A stretch of 64,000 nucleotides of DNA from Janthinobacterium aquaticum (GTDB lineage: Bacteria > Pseudomonadota > Gammaproteobacteria > Burkholderiales > Burkholderiaceae_D), in the NCBI RefSeq assembly GCF_009208565.1, contig NZ_WFLK01000001.1, forward strand, positions 434,001 to 498,000, read 5' to 3'. Position 1 is the stretch's first letter. Every line of letters begins with the position of its first letter. Below, piece by piece: positions 35,231 through 44,002 of this stretch. Position numbers and translations under genes: made by a program. The notes under the pieces are model-generated. The model did no database searches, was not told the DNA's origin, and saw only the letters and a program-made list of their open reading frames with translations.

Positions 35231-36223
35231 ATGAAACGCAGAACCGTATTGAAGCTGGCCGCCGCCGGTGCCGCTGTCGCCGCCTTCCCTGCTCTGGCGC
35301 GCGCCGCGCAGGCAGCTACGCCATTGAAGGAGCTGCGGCTCGACTACGCCTATTATTCGCCCACCAGCTTGGTGCTGCGCCGCTTCGGCTGGCTGGAAGA
35401 AGCGTTCAAGGCCGATGGCACCAGCATCAAATGGGTACTGAGCGCAGGCAGCAACCGCGCGCTGGAATACCTGAATGCCAACAGCATCGATATCGGTTCG
35501 AGCGCCGGCCTGGCCGCGCTGCTGGCGCGCGCCAACGGCAACCCGATCCGGGCGCCATACATCTTCTCGCGGCCGGAATGGACGGCGCTGGTGGTGCGCA
35601 AGGACAGCCCGATCCGCAGTATCGCTGACCTGAAAGGCAAGAAGGTGGCTGCCACCAAGGGTACCGACCCGTATCTGTTTTTGCTGCGCGCCCTGAAAAC
35701 GGCGGGCCTGAAACGCAGCGATATCGAACACGTGAGCCTGCAGCATGCCGATGGCCGCGCTGCGCTGGAACAGGGCAAGGTCGACGCCTGGGCTGGCCTG
35801 GACCCGCATATGGCAGCGAGCGAACTGGAATCGGGTTCGCGCCTGATCTACCGTAACGTGGCCTTCAATACCTATGGTTTTCTGAACGTGCGCGAGGATT
35901 TCCTTGCGGCTCGCCCGGCCGAAACCGGCAAGGTGATCCAGGCCTACGAACGGGCGCGTGCGTGGGTGCGCGCCAATCCGTCCGAAGCGGCAAAGATCCT
36001 GGCCGAAGAAGCCAAGGTCAGCCTGCCGGTGGCGCTGCTGCAGATCAAGCTGCGCAGCGACTTTGGCAACCCGCAACCGTCCAGCGAGCATGTCAAGGCG
36101 CTGCAGGCAGCCGCACCGATCCTGGTGGACGAAGCGCTGGTCAAGCCCGGCGCCGATATCAACCGCGCCATTGCCGACCTGGTCGACACGCGCTTTGCCG
36201 TGCCATTCATTAGCAAGGGATAA
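35231..36223 (+). CDS. SsuA-type sulfonate substrate-binding protein (second set)
   Basis: 330-residue periplasmic binding protein. The N-terminus MKRRTVLKLAAAGAAVAAFPALARA looks like a twin-arginine signal (RRTVLK). The mature protein has LRLDYAYYSPTSLVLRRFGWLEEAFK, the YYSP block of SsuA-type proteins, then SIDIGSSAGLAALLARANGNPIRAPYIFSRPEW and KKVAATKGTDPYLFLLRALKTAG. It is only distantly like the SsuA at 30 kb, so its ligand probably differs. It is followed at 3 bases by a permease and then an ATPase, forming a complete second importer. Confidence 0.9.
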   Translation: MKRRTVLKLAAAGAAVAAFPALARAAQAATPLKELRLDYAYYSPTSLVLRRFGWLEEAFKADGTSIKWVLSAGSNRALEYLNANSIDIGSSAGLAALLARANGNPIRAPYIFSRPEWTALVVRKDSPIRSIADLKGKKVAATKGTDPYLFLLRALKTAGLKRSDIEHVSLQHADGRAALEQGKVDAWAGLDPHMAASELESGSRLIYRNVAFNTYGFLNVREDFLAARPAETGKVIQAYERARAWVRANPSEAAKILAEEAKVSLPVALLQIKLRSDFGNPQPSSEHVKALQAAAPILVDEALVKPGADINRAIADLVDTRFAVPFISKG

Positions 36224-36226
36224 TCC

Positions 36227-37051
36227 ATGGCCAGGGACACGCTCGCGGCCGATGCACCGGCTCACAAGGCCAGCCGCCCCGCCCTGCGCTGGCGCCTGCC
36301 GCGCGCCGCCTGGGGGCTGCTGCTGCCGGCGCTGGCGCTGCTGGGCGCCGAAGCGGGGGTGCGCAGCGGCCTGATACCGGGCAACCTGCTGCCTGCCCCC
36401 AGCGAAATCGCCGCCACCATCGGCGCGCTGGCGCAGCAGGGCTTGGGCGGCCATGTGCTGGCCAGCGCCGTGCGGGTGGCCATCGGCTTTGCCGGAGGCG
36501 CGCTGCTGGCCATCGTGCTCGGCGCTGCCGTGGGCCTGAGCCGTACGGCCGAAGCGCTGCTCGACCCGGCTTTCCAGGCGCTGCGCGCCATTCCTTCACT
36601 GGCCTGGGTGCCCTTGCTGCTGCTATGGCTGGGCATCGACGAAGCGCCCAAGCTGGTGCTGATCGGTATCGGCGCCTTCTTTCCCGTCTACATGGGCGTG
36701 GCCTCGGGCATACGCGGCGTGGACCGCAAGCTGATCGAGGCGGCGCGCATGTACCGTTTGAGCGCCCCCGCGCTGGCGCGGCGCGTGCTGCTGCCGGCCG
36801 CCCTGCCATCGATTTTCACGGGCCTGCGCAATGGCCTGAGCCTGGCCTGGATGTTCATGGTAGCGGCCGAACTGATCGCGGCCAGCCAGGGCCTGGGCTA
36901 CTTGCTCAGCGACGGGCGCGAAACCAGCCGCGCCGATATCGTGCTGGCTGCCATCGTGCTGCTGGCATTGCTCGGCAAGGCCAGCGACAGCCTGATGCGC
37001 ATTGTCGAACAGCGAGCGCTGGCCTGGCGCGACAGCTATCAACCCGACTGA
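36227..37051 (+). CDS. SsuC-type sulfonate ABC transporter permease (second set)
   Basis: 274-residue inner-membrane permease with six helices after a basic N-terminus. Conserved blocks: LRAIPSLAWVPLLLLWLGIDEAPKLVLIGIGAFFPVYMGVASGIRGVDRKLIEAARMYRLS (EAA loop) and FTGLRNGLSLAWMFMVAAELIAASQGLGYLLSDGRE. It belongs with the binding protein 3 bases upstream and the ATPase 10 bases downstream. Confidence 0.92.
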   Translation: MARDTLAADAPAHKASRPALRWRLPRAAWGLLLPALALLGAEAGVRSGLIPGNLLPAPSEIAATIGALAQQGLGGHVLASAVRVAIGFAGGALLAIVLGAAVGLSRTAEALLDPAFQALRAIPSLAWVPLLLLWLGIDEAPKLVLIGIGAFFPVYMGVASGIRGVDRKLIEAARMYRLSAPALARRVLLPAALPSIFTGLRNGLSLAWMFMVAAELIAASQGLGYLLSDGRETSRADIVLAAIVLLALLGKASDSLMRIVEQRALAWRDSYQPD

Positions 37052-37061
37052 AAGAGAAGCC

Positions 37062-37796
37062 ATGCCTGCCCTGCTCCAGATCGACGTGCATGAAAAATCG
37101 TATGGTCCGCGCCGCGTGCTGCATAACCTGCAGCTGCAACTGCAGCCGGGCGAAATCGTCAGCCTGATCGGCGCCAGCGGCTGCGGCAAGAGCAGCCTGC
37201 TGTCGATCATCGCCGGCCTTGACAGCCACTATCGCGGCAGGCTGCAGCTCGATGGCAAGGTACTTGATGGAGTACACGCCGATATCGGCCTGATCTTCCA
37301 GGAGCCGCGCCTGTTTCCGTGGCTGACGGTGGCGCAGAACATCGCCTTTGGGTTGGGGCCCGGCGGCGAACACGATCCGCGCGTGGCGCAGCTGCTCGAC
37401 GAAGTCGGCCTGCCCGGCCTCGCGCAGTTCCTGCCGCGCCAGCTGTCCGGCGGCCAGGCCCAACGCGCCGCCATCGCACGCGGCCTGTTCGGCCAGCCGC
37501 GCATTTTGCTGCTCGACGAGCCGTTCTCCGCCGTCGACGCGTTTACCCGCATGAAGCTGCAGGATCTGCTCGCTGGTGTCGCGGCCCGCCATGGCCTGAC
37601 GGTACTGCTGGTCACCCACGATATTGACGAAGCGCTGTACCTCGCCGACCGCATCGTCATGCTCGACACCCGCGCCGGCCCGCCGCGCGCCCACTACGAC
37701 GTGCCCCAGCCGCGCCCACGCACACGCGCCCCGGCTGCGCAGGCGCAGCTGAAGGAGCAGATCCTGGCGGACTTGCACGCGGCGCATGCGATCTGA
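37062..37796 (+). CDS. SsuB-type sulfonate ABC transporter ATP-binding protein (second set)
   Basis: 244-residue ATPase. Walker A GASGCGKSSLLSIIAGLD, Q-loop IGLIFQEPRLFPWLTVAQNIAFGL, signature LSGGQAQRAAIARGLF and Walker B ILLLDEPFSAVDAFTRMKL are intact, as is the switch VTHDIDEALYLADRI. The start at 37062 is used because the longer frame begins within the permease gene. It ends the plus-strand organosulfur operon; a hairpin lies just behind it. Confidence 0.92.
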   Translation: MPALLQIDVHEKSYGPRRVLHNLQLQLQPGEIVSLIGASGCGKSSLLSIIAGLDSHYRGRLQLDGKVLDGVHADIGLIFQEPRLFPWLTVAQNIAFGLGPGGEHDPRVAQLLDEVGLPGLAQFLPRQLSGGQAQRAAIARGLFGQPRILLLDEPFSAVDAFTRMKLQDLLAGVAARHGLTVLLVTHDIDEALYLADRIVMLDTRAGPPRAHYDVPQPRPRTRAPAAQAQLKEQILADLHAAHAI

Positions 37797-37801
37797 AGTA
37801 A

Positions 37802-37822
37802 CGGGCAGGTGCACCCTGCCCG
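37802..37822 (+). terminator. GC-rich hairpin after the second sulfonate transporter
   Basis: CGGGCAGG-TGCAC-CCTGCCCG is a perfect 8-bp stem 5 bases after the ATPase stop. No T-run follows, so it may protect the mRNA end or aid factor-dependent termination. Confidence 0.5.
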
Positions 37823-37835
37823 CACCTGGCTACCA

Positions 37836-38181
37836 TCAGCGCTCACCCCGCAGCGTATAGACCGGCTTGTCGGCTTCCCCTTTTTCCACCATCGCCAGCA
37901 TGCACTGTAGTTCCTTGCGCTCAGGGCTTGACGCCGATCTCGCCCCACTCAGCCCATCCGGTTGAAGCTGGCGCGCCGAGCCGTGCATAAACTGCGGCCA
38001 GCCGTCCGGAATTGCAGCTATATCCTGCAATTGCACACCAAACTGTCGTTTCGGTAGCGAGAATTTCAGCTTCTGCCTTCGACAGGCAGACAAAATCCGG
38101 TACGATAAATTTCCCAGTGGATACGACGGAGATCAAGGAAAACCCATCCGGTTTGCTGTTTGCATCGTCGACGCTGGACAA
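37836..38181 (-). pseudogene. Possible frameshifted, 5'-truncated gene remnant
   Basis: Two minus-strand frames join naturally into one protein-like sequence of about 114 residues. The upstream frame runs from 38181, includes [21 protein letters not shown] and ends GWAEWGEIGVKP at a stop near 37921. The other frame continues ERKELQCMLAMVEKGEADKPVYTLRGER to 37836. One extra base in the run AAGCCC near 37928-37934 would explain the break (GVSPERKE if removed). No ATG is present: a TAG directly precedes the TTG at 38181. No family was recognised. It could be a decayed gene, a sequencing error or chance. Otherwise the 37797-38257 gap holds only two hairpins. Confidence 0.35.
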
Positions 38182-38199
38182 CTACATGGTTGGGAATGT

Positions 38200-38229
38200 G
38201 CTTTTTTGCCGCCAGGGCGGCGAAAAAGC
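38200..38229. repeat. Long hairpin in the chemoreceptor leader
   Basis: GCTTTTTTGCCGCC (38200-38213) and GGCGGCGAAAAAGC (38216-38229) pair at 13 of 14 positions, about 29 bases before the chemoreceptor ATG. The T and A runs lie inside the stem on the wrong sides for a terminator, so an effect on mRNA stability or translation is more likely. Confidence 0.55.
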
Positions 38230-38257
38230 AAGACAGACAATAACAGGGAAGATAACC

Positions 38258-40060
38258 ATGTTTTCATCGATCAGAACGCGCATTTTGTTTTTCAGTATTT
38301 CCCTGCTCCTGCTGAGCCTTTGCCTGGTGGGCGCTGTGTCATACGTCATCGTCAAGACCTCCAACGACCACGCCATCGAGCAAAATTCACGCTCCATCGC
38401 CGACGGCTATGCCTCCGCCATCAATGAATGGGTGGCATCCAGGGCCAGCATGACGGCCGCCGCTGCCGAAGGCGTGTTGCAGGCCGACCCCGTGTTCGTC
38501 ATCAGGCAGCTGCAAAAGAGCGGGGGTTTTTACGTCACCACGTTCGGCAAGCAGGACAAGACGGCATTCACGTCCAACCCGGAAGGCCTGCCGCCGGGCT
38601 ATGATCCGACCGGGCGCTCGTGGTACCAGCAGTCGGTCAAGGCCGGCGCGCCGGTGGTGACCAAGCCTTATACCGATGTGCTGACCAAGAAGCCGATGGT
38701 GTCGTTCACGGCCCAGGTCAAACAGGACGGCGTAATGCAAGGCGTGGTGGCGGCAGCCATGTTCCTCGATGGCGTCAGCAACGTGGTCAAGGCCGTACGC
38801 CCGACTCCGGGCAGCTTTGCCTTCCTGGTCGACCGCGACGGCATGATGCTGGCCCACCCGGATGCCCAATGGATCAACAAGCCGGCCAAAGACTGGAACC
38901 CGGATCTGACGACCGAACGCCTTGCCGCGCTCGCTGGCAATGACGCCACGACCGAACTGCAGCTGAACGGCGCGGCCAAGCTGATCCAGGGTGTGCCCGT
39001 GAAAGGCACAGAATGGACCCTGATGCTGGCGATGGACAAGGCCGATGTCAACGCCGGCATGCGCCGTGCCACGCAGTCGGCGCTGGTGGCCATCGTGCTG
39101 GTGGCGGCGCTCGTTGCCCTGATACTGGGCATGGTCACGACAGCCGCTTTCCGCCGCCTGTCGCAAGTACGCACGGCGATGGACAACATCGGCTCCGGCA
39201 ACGGCGACCTGACCATGCGCCTGCCCGAAGATGGGGAGGACGAAGTAAGCCAGATCGCGCGCTCGTTCAATGTGTTCGTGCACAAGATTACCGCCATCCT
39301 GCTGGAAATTCGCCGCACCAGCGACGCCGTCAAGGTGTCGTCGGCGGAGATCGCCAGCGGCAATCTTGATTTGTCGGGCCGTACCGAACAGCAGGCCGGG
39401 GCGCTGGAGGAAACCGCGTCCGCGATGGAAGAGCTGACATCGACCGTCAAGCAAAATGCCGACAACGCGCGCAAGGCCAACCGCCTGGCGGTCGATGCGT
39501 CCACCATCGCCGAGGCAGGTGGTGCAGTGGTCGGCGATGTGGTCAGCACGATGGAAGCGATCAATCAGTCTTCGCGCCAGATCGTCGACATTATCGGGGT
39601 CATCGACGGCATCGCTTTCCAGACCAATATCCTGGCCTTGAACGCGGCCGTGGAAGCGGCGCGCGCCGGCGAACAGGGGCGTGGCTTTGCGGTGGTGGCC
39701 AGCGAAGTGCGCAGCCTGGCGCACCGCAGCGCCCAGGCAGCCAAGGAAATCAAGGCTTTGATCGATTCGTCGGTATCGAAGATTACCGATGGCGGCGTGC
39801 TGGTGGAAAAGGCTGGCCAGACCATGCTGGAAATCGTCGGCAGCGTCAAAAACGTCAGTACCATCGTCAGCGAAATCGCCAGTGCCAGCGCCGAACAGAA
39901 CACCGGCATCGAGGAAATCAACCGCGCCATAACGCATATGGACCAGAACACCCAGCAAAATGCGGCGCTGGTCGAGCAAGCGGCAGCAGCAGCGCAGTCT
40001 CTGCAGGATCAGGCCACCAATCTGGCGGTGATCGTCGGCGGCTTCAAGATGGAGGCCTGA
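38258..40060 (+). CDS. Methyl-accepting chemotaxis protein with periplasmic Cache sensor
   Basis: 600-residue transmembrane chemoreceptor. TM1 is at residues 9-33 ([21 protein letters not shown]) and a dCache-type ligand domain at about 40-275 ([43 protein letters not shown]). TM2 is near 280-303, HAMP at 305-357, and the signalling coiled coil runs to the end. The hairpin tip [37 protein letters not shown] is near residues 448-484. There is no C-terminal CheR/CheB tether pentapeptide. The Cache domain resembles those for amino or organic acids; the ligand is unknown. The start at 38258 is chosen over a longer frame with no membrane logic. Confidence 0.92.
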   Translation: MFSSIRTRILFFSISLLLLSLCLVGAVSYVIVKTSNDHAIEQNSRSIADGYASAINEWVASRASMTAAAAEGVLQADPVFVIRQLQKSGGFYVTTFGKQDKTAFTSNPEGLPPGYDPTGRSWYQQSVKAGAPVVTKPYTDVLTKKPMVSFTAQVKQDGVMQGVVAAAMFLDGVSNVVKAVRPTPGSFAFLVDRDGMMLAHPDAQWINKPAKDWNPDLTTERLAALAGNDATTELQLNGAAKLIQGVPVKGTEWTLMLAMDKADVNAGMRRATQSALVAIVLVAALVALILGMVTTAAFRRLSQVRTAMDNIGSGNGDLTMRLPEDGEDEVSQIARSFNVFVHKITAILLEIRRTSDAVKVSSAEIASGNLDLSGRTEQQAGALEETASAMEELTSTVKQNADNARKANRLAVDASTIAEAGGAVVGDVVSTMEAINQSSRQIVDIIGVIDGIAFQTNILALNAAVEAARAGEQGRGFAVVASEVRSLAHRSAQAAKEIKALIDSSVSKITDGGVLVEKAGQTMLEIVGSVKNVSTIVSEIASASAEQNTGIEEINRAITHMDQNTQQNAALVEQAAAAAQSLQDQATNLAVIVGGFKMEA

Positions 40061-40180
40061 CGCGCCTCGATAGCCGCAGCTTGCGCTTGCTCATACTTTC
40101 AACCCGGCCACCTGCTACGCTCGACGGGTATCACCTTCGGTCAATAGCATGCACTCCAATGGCGAGTTGAAAGGACGCAG

Positions 40181-40675
40181 ATGAAATCAATCTTCATGGC
40201 ATCGCTTTGCATGATCTGCATGGCAGACGCCGCAGCGCAGGACACGCAAGCGGTCGATGGGTTTTTCAGGGTGTGCATGGGCGCGCTGGGCGATCAGGAT
40301 AGCGGCGAGGCGATTGCACGCAAGCTCGGCTTTGTTCCGGCCAGCGCGGAGCAAAAACAGGCGCTGCTGCGCGAAGGAGCGGCTGGCGCAGCCTATACAG
40401 GCGAAAAAATGGCCATCGTTCTGGAGCGCGATGGCCTGTGTACGGTGTATGCCCATACAAACGATCAGGCTGCCTTGCAAGAGCAGTTGAAAAAGGCGTT
40501 GCCGCCACCTTCAACGCTCTTCAAGGTCAGCGAGGAGACGATGAACCGTGATCCCGATGTCACTGGCACGGTCTACCATCTGACACTGCCGACACGCCCC
40601 TTTGCAGACTGGATTTTCAGTGCCTACAAACGGCCCGGCAAATACAACATTGCCATCTCAATGCAGCTCAGATAA
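40181..40675 (+). CDS. Small exported protein of unknown function
   Basis: 164-residue protein with a signal peptide (MKSIFMASLCMICMADAAAQ, cleavage after AAA or AQ). The mature part opens DTQAVDGFFRVCMGALGDQDSGEAIARKLGF and has two cysteines (in FRVCMGA and DGLCTVYAH) that may form a disulfide. It resembles small periplasmic proteins such as the NMCC_0638 type only loosely; no confident family. It stands alone; the convergent NYN gene begins 15 bases after its stop and no terminator separates them on this strand. Confidence 0.7.
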   Translation: MKSIFMASLCMICMADAAAQDTQAVDGFFRVCMGALGDQDSGEAIARKLGFVPASAEQKQALLREGAAGAAYTGEKMAIVLERDGLCTVYAHTNDQAALQEQLKKALPPPSTLFKVSEETMNRDPDVTGTVYHLTLPTRPFADWIFSAYKRPGKYNIAISMQLR

Positions 40676-40689
40676 AGACAACGATCGCC

Positions 40690-42282
40690 TTACTCTGCCG
40701 ATTCTGTCTTCTTGCGTGCAGGACGACGCGTTGCAGGCTTGCGCGCAGGCTTGGCTGGCGCTGCCTCGGTCACCTCCACCGGTTCTGACGCTGGCGCGAC
40801 CGGCGCTTCCTGCACAGTGACCGGAACTGGCGCAGCTTCCACAGCAGACGCTTCTTCGGCCTGGCGAGCCGGCTTTTTCGCTGCTGCCGCCTTGCGTGCC
40901 GGCGTGCGCGGCTTGGCCTTGGGCTTGGCTGGCGCCTCGGCAACAGCAACTGGTGCGGTCACTTCCACTACTGGTTCAGCCACCGGCGCTGTTTCGACCA
41001 CGACGTCAGCCACCGGCGCGGCCACCGGCACGACCGCCGGCGCCAGGTCGGCGCTGTCGGCAGCACGCCCATTGCGCCCGCCGCGGCCATTGCGGCGATT
41101 GCCACGGCCCTTGCCATTGTCGACTGCTGGCGGCTGCGCAATCACTGCCGCTTCGATCACGTCGGCCAGTTCAGTTACTTCTACCGGCGGTTGCGGCAGC
41201 GTTTCGGCTTCTTGGGCCAGCGCCTCATCGGCTACCGGTACAAAGGCCGGTGCATTCGCGTCGTTGCGGCGCAGGTCATTTTGCTTGCGGCCGTTGCGGC
41301 CGTTGCGACCTTCGTTGCGGCCCTCATTGCGTCCCTCGTTGCGGCCACCACGGCGGCTGCCGTTCTCGCGGCTGCCCTCTTCCGGCAAGGCGCTATCGCT
41401 GGCCACCGGCGAAGTCACTTCGCTGGCTGGCACACTGGCGTTGTCTGCAGCAAGCGGTACCAGTCCGCTGCTGCGATAGACATAGGCGCCCGATTTTTCA
41501 TCGCGGCCAAATTCAAGCAGGCCGCGCGCCTGTGCTTCTTCCAGCAGGTTGCCGAAGGTGCGGAAACCGTAATAGGACTCGCTGAAATCGGGCTTGCGGC
41601 GCTTGATCGCTTCTTTCAGCATCGAGGCCCAGATCTTGCCGGTGTCGCCGCGTTCGGATACCAGCGCGTCGAAGGTGGCCACGGCCATCTCGATCGCCTC
41701 GGTCTTGCGCGACTCGTATTTTTCCTTGCGGCGCACTTCTTCGTCCGGCGTACGCTTGGCAGCCGGTGCTTCGCGCGGGTCGCGCTTGGCGGCCGAGCGG
41801 CGGCTCTCGCGCACCAGGTCATCGTAGAAAATGAATTCGTCGCAGTTGGCTACCAGCAGATCCGAGGTCGACTGCTTGACGCCCACGCCGATCACCTGCT
41901 TGGCGTTCTCGCGCAGTTTCGACACCAGTGGCGAAAAGTCGGAGTCGCCGCTGATAATGACGAAGGTGTTGACATGCGCCTTGGTGTAGCACAGGTCGAG
42001 CGCATCAACCACCAGGCGGATATCGGCCGAATTCTTGCCAGACTGGCGCACATGGGGAATTTCAATCAGTTCGAAGTTCGCTTCATGCATCGGGCCCTTG
42101 AAGCTTTTGTAGCGGTCCCAGTCGCAATAGGATTTCTTGACCACGATGCTGCCCTTGAGCAGCAAGCGCTCGAGGATCGGTTTGATATCGAATTTTTCGT
42201 AATTTGCGTCTCGCACGCCAAGCGCGACGTTTTCAAAATCGCAAAACACGGCCATGCTGAGGTTTTCGGGGGATGACGCCAT
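40690..42282 (-). CDS. NYN domain and OST-HTH/LOTUS protein with long basic tail
   Basis: 530-residue predicted RNA-binding protein. Residues 8-155 are a NYN (PIN-like, LabA/DUF88) domain with its acidic residues in place: AVFCDFENVAL, NSADIRLVVDALDL and VIISGDSDFSPLV. An OST-HTH/LOTUS domain follows at about 195-270 (SMLKEAIKRRKPDFSESYYGFRTFGNLLEEAQARGLLEF). The C-terminal half is disordered: Arg-Asn-Gly repeats (GRNEGRNEGRNEGRN), an Ala/Val/Pro stretch, and a Lys/Arg/Pro histone-like end (KPATRRPARKKTE). An RNA-processing or RNA-binding role is inferred. A terminator facing the opposite way lies 30 bases before its start. Confidence 0.88.
   Translation of the reverse strand: MASSPENLSMAVFCDFENVALGVRDANYEKFDIKPILERLLLKGSIVVKKSYCDWDRYKSFKGPMHEANFELIEIPHVRQSGKNSADIRLVVDALDLCYTKAHVNTFVIISGDSDFSPLVSKLRENAKQVIGVGVKQSTSDLLVANCDEFIFYDDLVRESRRSAAKRDPREAPAAKRTPDEEVRRKEKYESRKTEAIEMAVATFDALVSERGDTGKIWASMLKEAIKRRKPDFSESYYGFRTFGNLLEEAQARGLLEFGRDEKSGAYVYRSSGLVPLAADNASVPASEVTSPVASDSALPEEGSRENGSRRGGRNEGRNEGRNEGRNGRNGRKQNDLRRNDANAPAFVPVADEALAQEAETLPQPPVEVTELADVIEAAVIAQPPAVDNGKGRGNRRNGRGGRNGRAADSADLAPAVVPVAAPVADVVVETAPVAEPVVEVTAPVAVAEAPAKPKAKPRTPARKAAAAKKPARQAEEASAVEAAPVPVTVQEAPVAPASEPVEVTEAAPAKPARKPATRRPARKKTESAE
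41280..41345. repeat. Short tandem repeats coding the Arg-Asn-Gly tract of the NYN protein
   Basis: About five imperfect 9- to 12-base units (variants of TTGCGGCC and CCCTCGTTGCGG) encode GRNEGRNEGRNEGRNGRNGR on the minus strand. Such repeats are prone to length change between strains. Confidence 0.7.
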
Positions 42283-42313
42283 AAAGATGATTCTCGCTGA
42301 TAATAAGGGCGGA

Positions 42314-42339
42314 ACGGCAGCATTGCTGCCGTTTTTTTT
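42314..42339 (+). terminator. Plus-strand terminator just upstream of the NYN gene
   Basis: ACGGCAGC-ATT-GCTGCCGT followed by eight T is a canonical intrinsic terminator read on the plus strand. The NYN gene is on the minus strand, so this element would end plus-strand transcripts that cross the NYN gene antisense, for instance from the small exported-protein gene at 40181. For the NYN mRNA it is only a 5' leader hairpin. Confidence 0.8.
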
Positions 42340-42393
42340 GCCTAGTATATGCGCGCAGCGGCTGTTTCGGCGATAACTATTGTGCGCAGCAGC

Positions 42394-43578
42394 CTAATCG
42401 TGGCTGCCGGCAGCGGCGCCGGCACCGGTCCAGACCACATTTTCATCGACCGCATACAGCTGGCACGGCACGCTGCTCAGTTGCTGGCATGACGCCAGCG
42501 CGCGCAGGTCCGGGCTTTCGCCCTCTTCCGCCCAGCCCCAGGCGCCGCTGGCCGACAGCGCAAACGCGCGCGGCTGCAACCGGCCCAGGAATACCTTGTA
42601 GGCGGCGCGTCCACGTTCGGTCAGATAAGGCACGGCGTCAACATCGGTTTGCGCGGCAAAGCCGGTGGCCGGCAGCGCTGGCGGCTCGCCAATCTCGACT
42701 ATCGGCTTGACCGGCATGGCCATGCTGCGCAAAAAAGTCAGGGTGGGCGGCAACCAATAGGCCACGCCGTCGCGGCTGCCGACGGTCAGATGCGCATCGC
42801 GCTTGAAGGCGCCATAGTCGACCAGCCTGGCGTGGCCGCCCGCACCCACGAAGGCCTGGTGCCATTGCGCCACCAGCGGCGGCGCAAAATACGAGTCGTT
42901 GGCGCCATACAACCACAAGGTGGGAATATGGTTGTATTTGCCCAGCAGGCCAAACGCCTTGGTCAGCGTAGCCTGCCAATCGCACGGCGAATTGTCGTAG
43001 CGCAGGCCGCCGGAAAAATTGAGGACCGCACGCACGCCAGGTTCTGACGAGGTGGCCAGCGCCAGCACCGCCATGCCACCATACGACTGGCCAGCGACGA
43101 CCATGCGCTGCGCATCGACCCAGCTCTGGCTGCGCGCATACTCGAGCACATCGCGCAAGTCGCGCGCCTGGCCAAAAGCGCTGGCCGTCATGTCGCAGCC
43201 GCGGTCGCGGTAGTCGCCCGTCGACTGGCCGTAGCCGGTGCGCATCGGCACCATCACTGCATAACCGCGCCGCACGAATTCAATGGCCAGATAAACAAAA
43301 CGCTCGCGCTTTTGCTGTTTTGACGGACCAGGCTGCTTGCCATGGTTCATCAGCAGCAGCGGGAACGGCCCGCGGCCGTCGGGCTTGAAGATAGTGGTTT
43401 CCAGCCGGTCGCGCAGTCCTTCGCCAGCGGGCACCATGACTACCTGTTCGTTGAGGCGTGCGTCGAGCGGCGGGTCGAACGTGGCGTTATCGGCCAGCGC
43501 ATGGCCGGTCATGGACATGGCAAATGCAGCCAGCAGGAGCAGGATCGTGCGCAAGATAACGGCCTCCATCGGGAACAT
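42394..43578 (-). CDS. Exported alpha/beta hydrolase, dienelactone-hydrolase or acyl-peptidase-like
   Basis: 394-residue predicted periplasmic hydrolase. The N-terminal signal is ILRTILLLLAAFAMSMTGHALA. The fold shows LLLMNHGKQPGPSKQQKRERFVYLAIEFVRRGYAVMVPMRTGYGQSTG, the nucleophile elbow VVAGQSYGGMAVLAL (Ser near residue 166), an Asp candidate in LWLYGANDSYFAPPLVAQWHQAF, and a His in KRDAHLTVGSRDG. The C-terminal 110 residues form an extra domain with a Cys pair. The substrate is unknown. The start at 43578 gives the best signal peptide, but an ATG at 43569 is equally possible. Confidence 0.8.
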   Translation of the reverse strand: MFPMEAVILRTILLLLAAFAMSMTGHALADNATFDPPLDARLNEQVVMVPAGEGLRDRLETTIFKPDGRGPFPLLLMNHGKQPGPSKQQKRERFVYLAIEFVRRGYAVMVPMRTGYGQSTGDYRDRGCDMTASAFGQARDLRDVLEYARSQSWVDAQRMVVAGQSYGGMAVLALATSSEPGVRAVLNFSGGLRYDNSPCDWQATLTKAFGLLGKYNHIPTLWLYGANDSYFAPPLVAQWHQAFVGAGGHARLVDYGAFKRDAHLTVGSRDGVAYWLPPTLTFLRSMAMPVKPIVEIGEPPALPATGFAAQTDVDAVPYLTERGRAAYKVFLGRLQPRAFALSASGAWGWAEEGESPDLRALASCQQLSSVPCQLYAVDENVVWTGAGAAAGSHD

Positions 43579-43738
43579 GAAAGAATGCAGCCATCCAGTC
43601 TAGGCATCACATGGCGCGACAACAACAGAAATCGCCCGCCATCGATAATATAGTCAGCGCCCGCAACAGTGTCGCCGCACACCAACCACGGCGCTGGCCA
43701 GAAAGAGTAAACTAAGGAGGCTAGCAAGGAGCTAATAC

Positions 43739-43980
43739 CGTTCAGTTAGCATCCCAGCTCGACCAGCCAACCTGCAAAATAGATTAAGTCTCAATTGCTT
43801 GAACAGGCTTATCGGGCCAAGCGAGGCTGAAAAATGTCGAGGGCAAGGCGCAGCGACGAAGACAGTACGCCAGTACGGCGAGGAGCTGCAACGCCGCCAT
43901 CGGCATTTTCTCAGACTCGCGTCTCCGGCCCGCCTTTGCGTTTTTAAGCTTTTAAATGCGTCGGACAGATTAACTGAACG
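43739..43980. mobile_element. MITE-like fold-back element with terminal inverted repeats
   Basis: A roughly 242-bp block is bounded by CGTTCAGTTA (43739-43748) and its exact complement TAACTGAACG (43971-43980). Inside, the two halves remain complementary over long imperfect arms: GCGAGGCTGAAAAATG near 43820 pairs with CATTTTCTCAGACTCGC near 43907, and GCGCAGCGACGAAGACAGTACG pairs with the region around CGGCGAGGAGCTGCAACGCC. It encodes no protein, as expected of a non-autonomous element. No clear target duplication was seen. It ends 22 bases before the next ATG. The preceding part of the gap (43579-43738) shows nothing definite. Confidence 0.65.
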
Positions 43981-44002
43981 CCACGACCAGCAAGGAGCGA
44001 TT

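Noticed and set aside
38200..38229. Bidirectional terminator before the chemoreceptor
   Set aside because: The T-run precedes and the A-run follows the GC stem on either strand, the reverse of what an intrinsic terminator needs.
41280..41345. CRISPR-like short repeats
   Set aside because: The units are 9-12 bases, contiguous without spacers, and encode an Arg-Asn-Gly tract in frame within the NYN gene.
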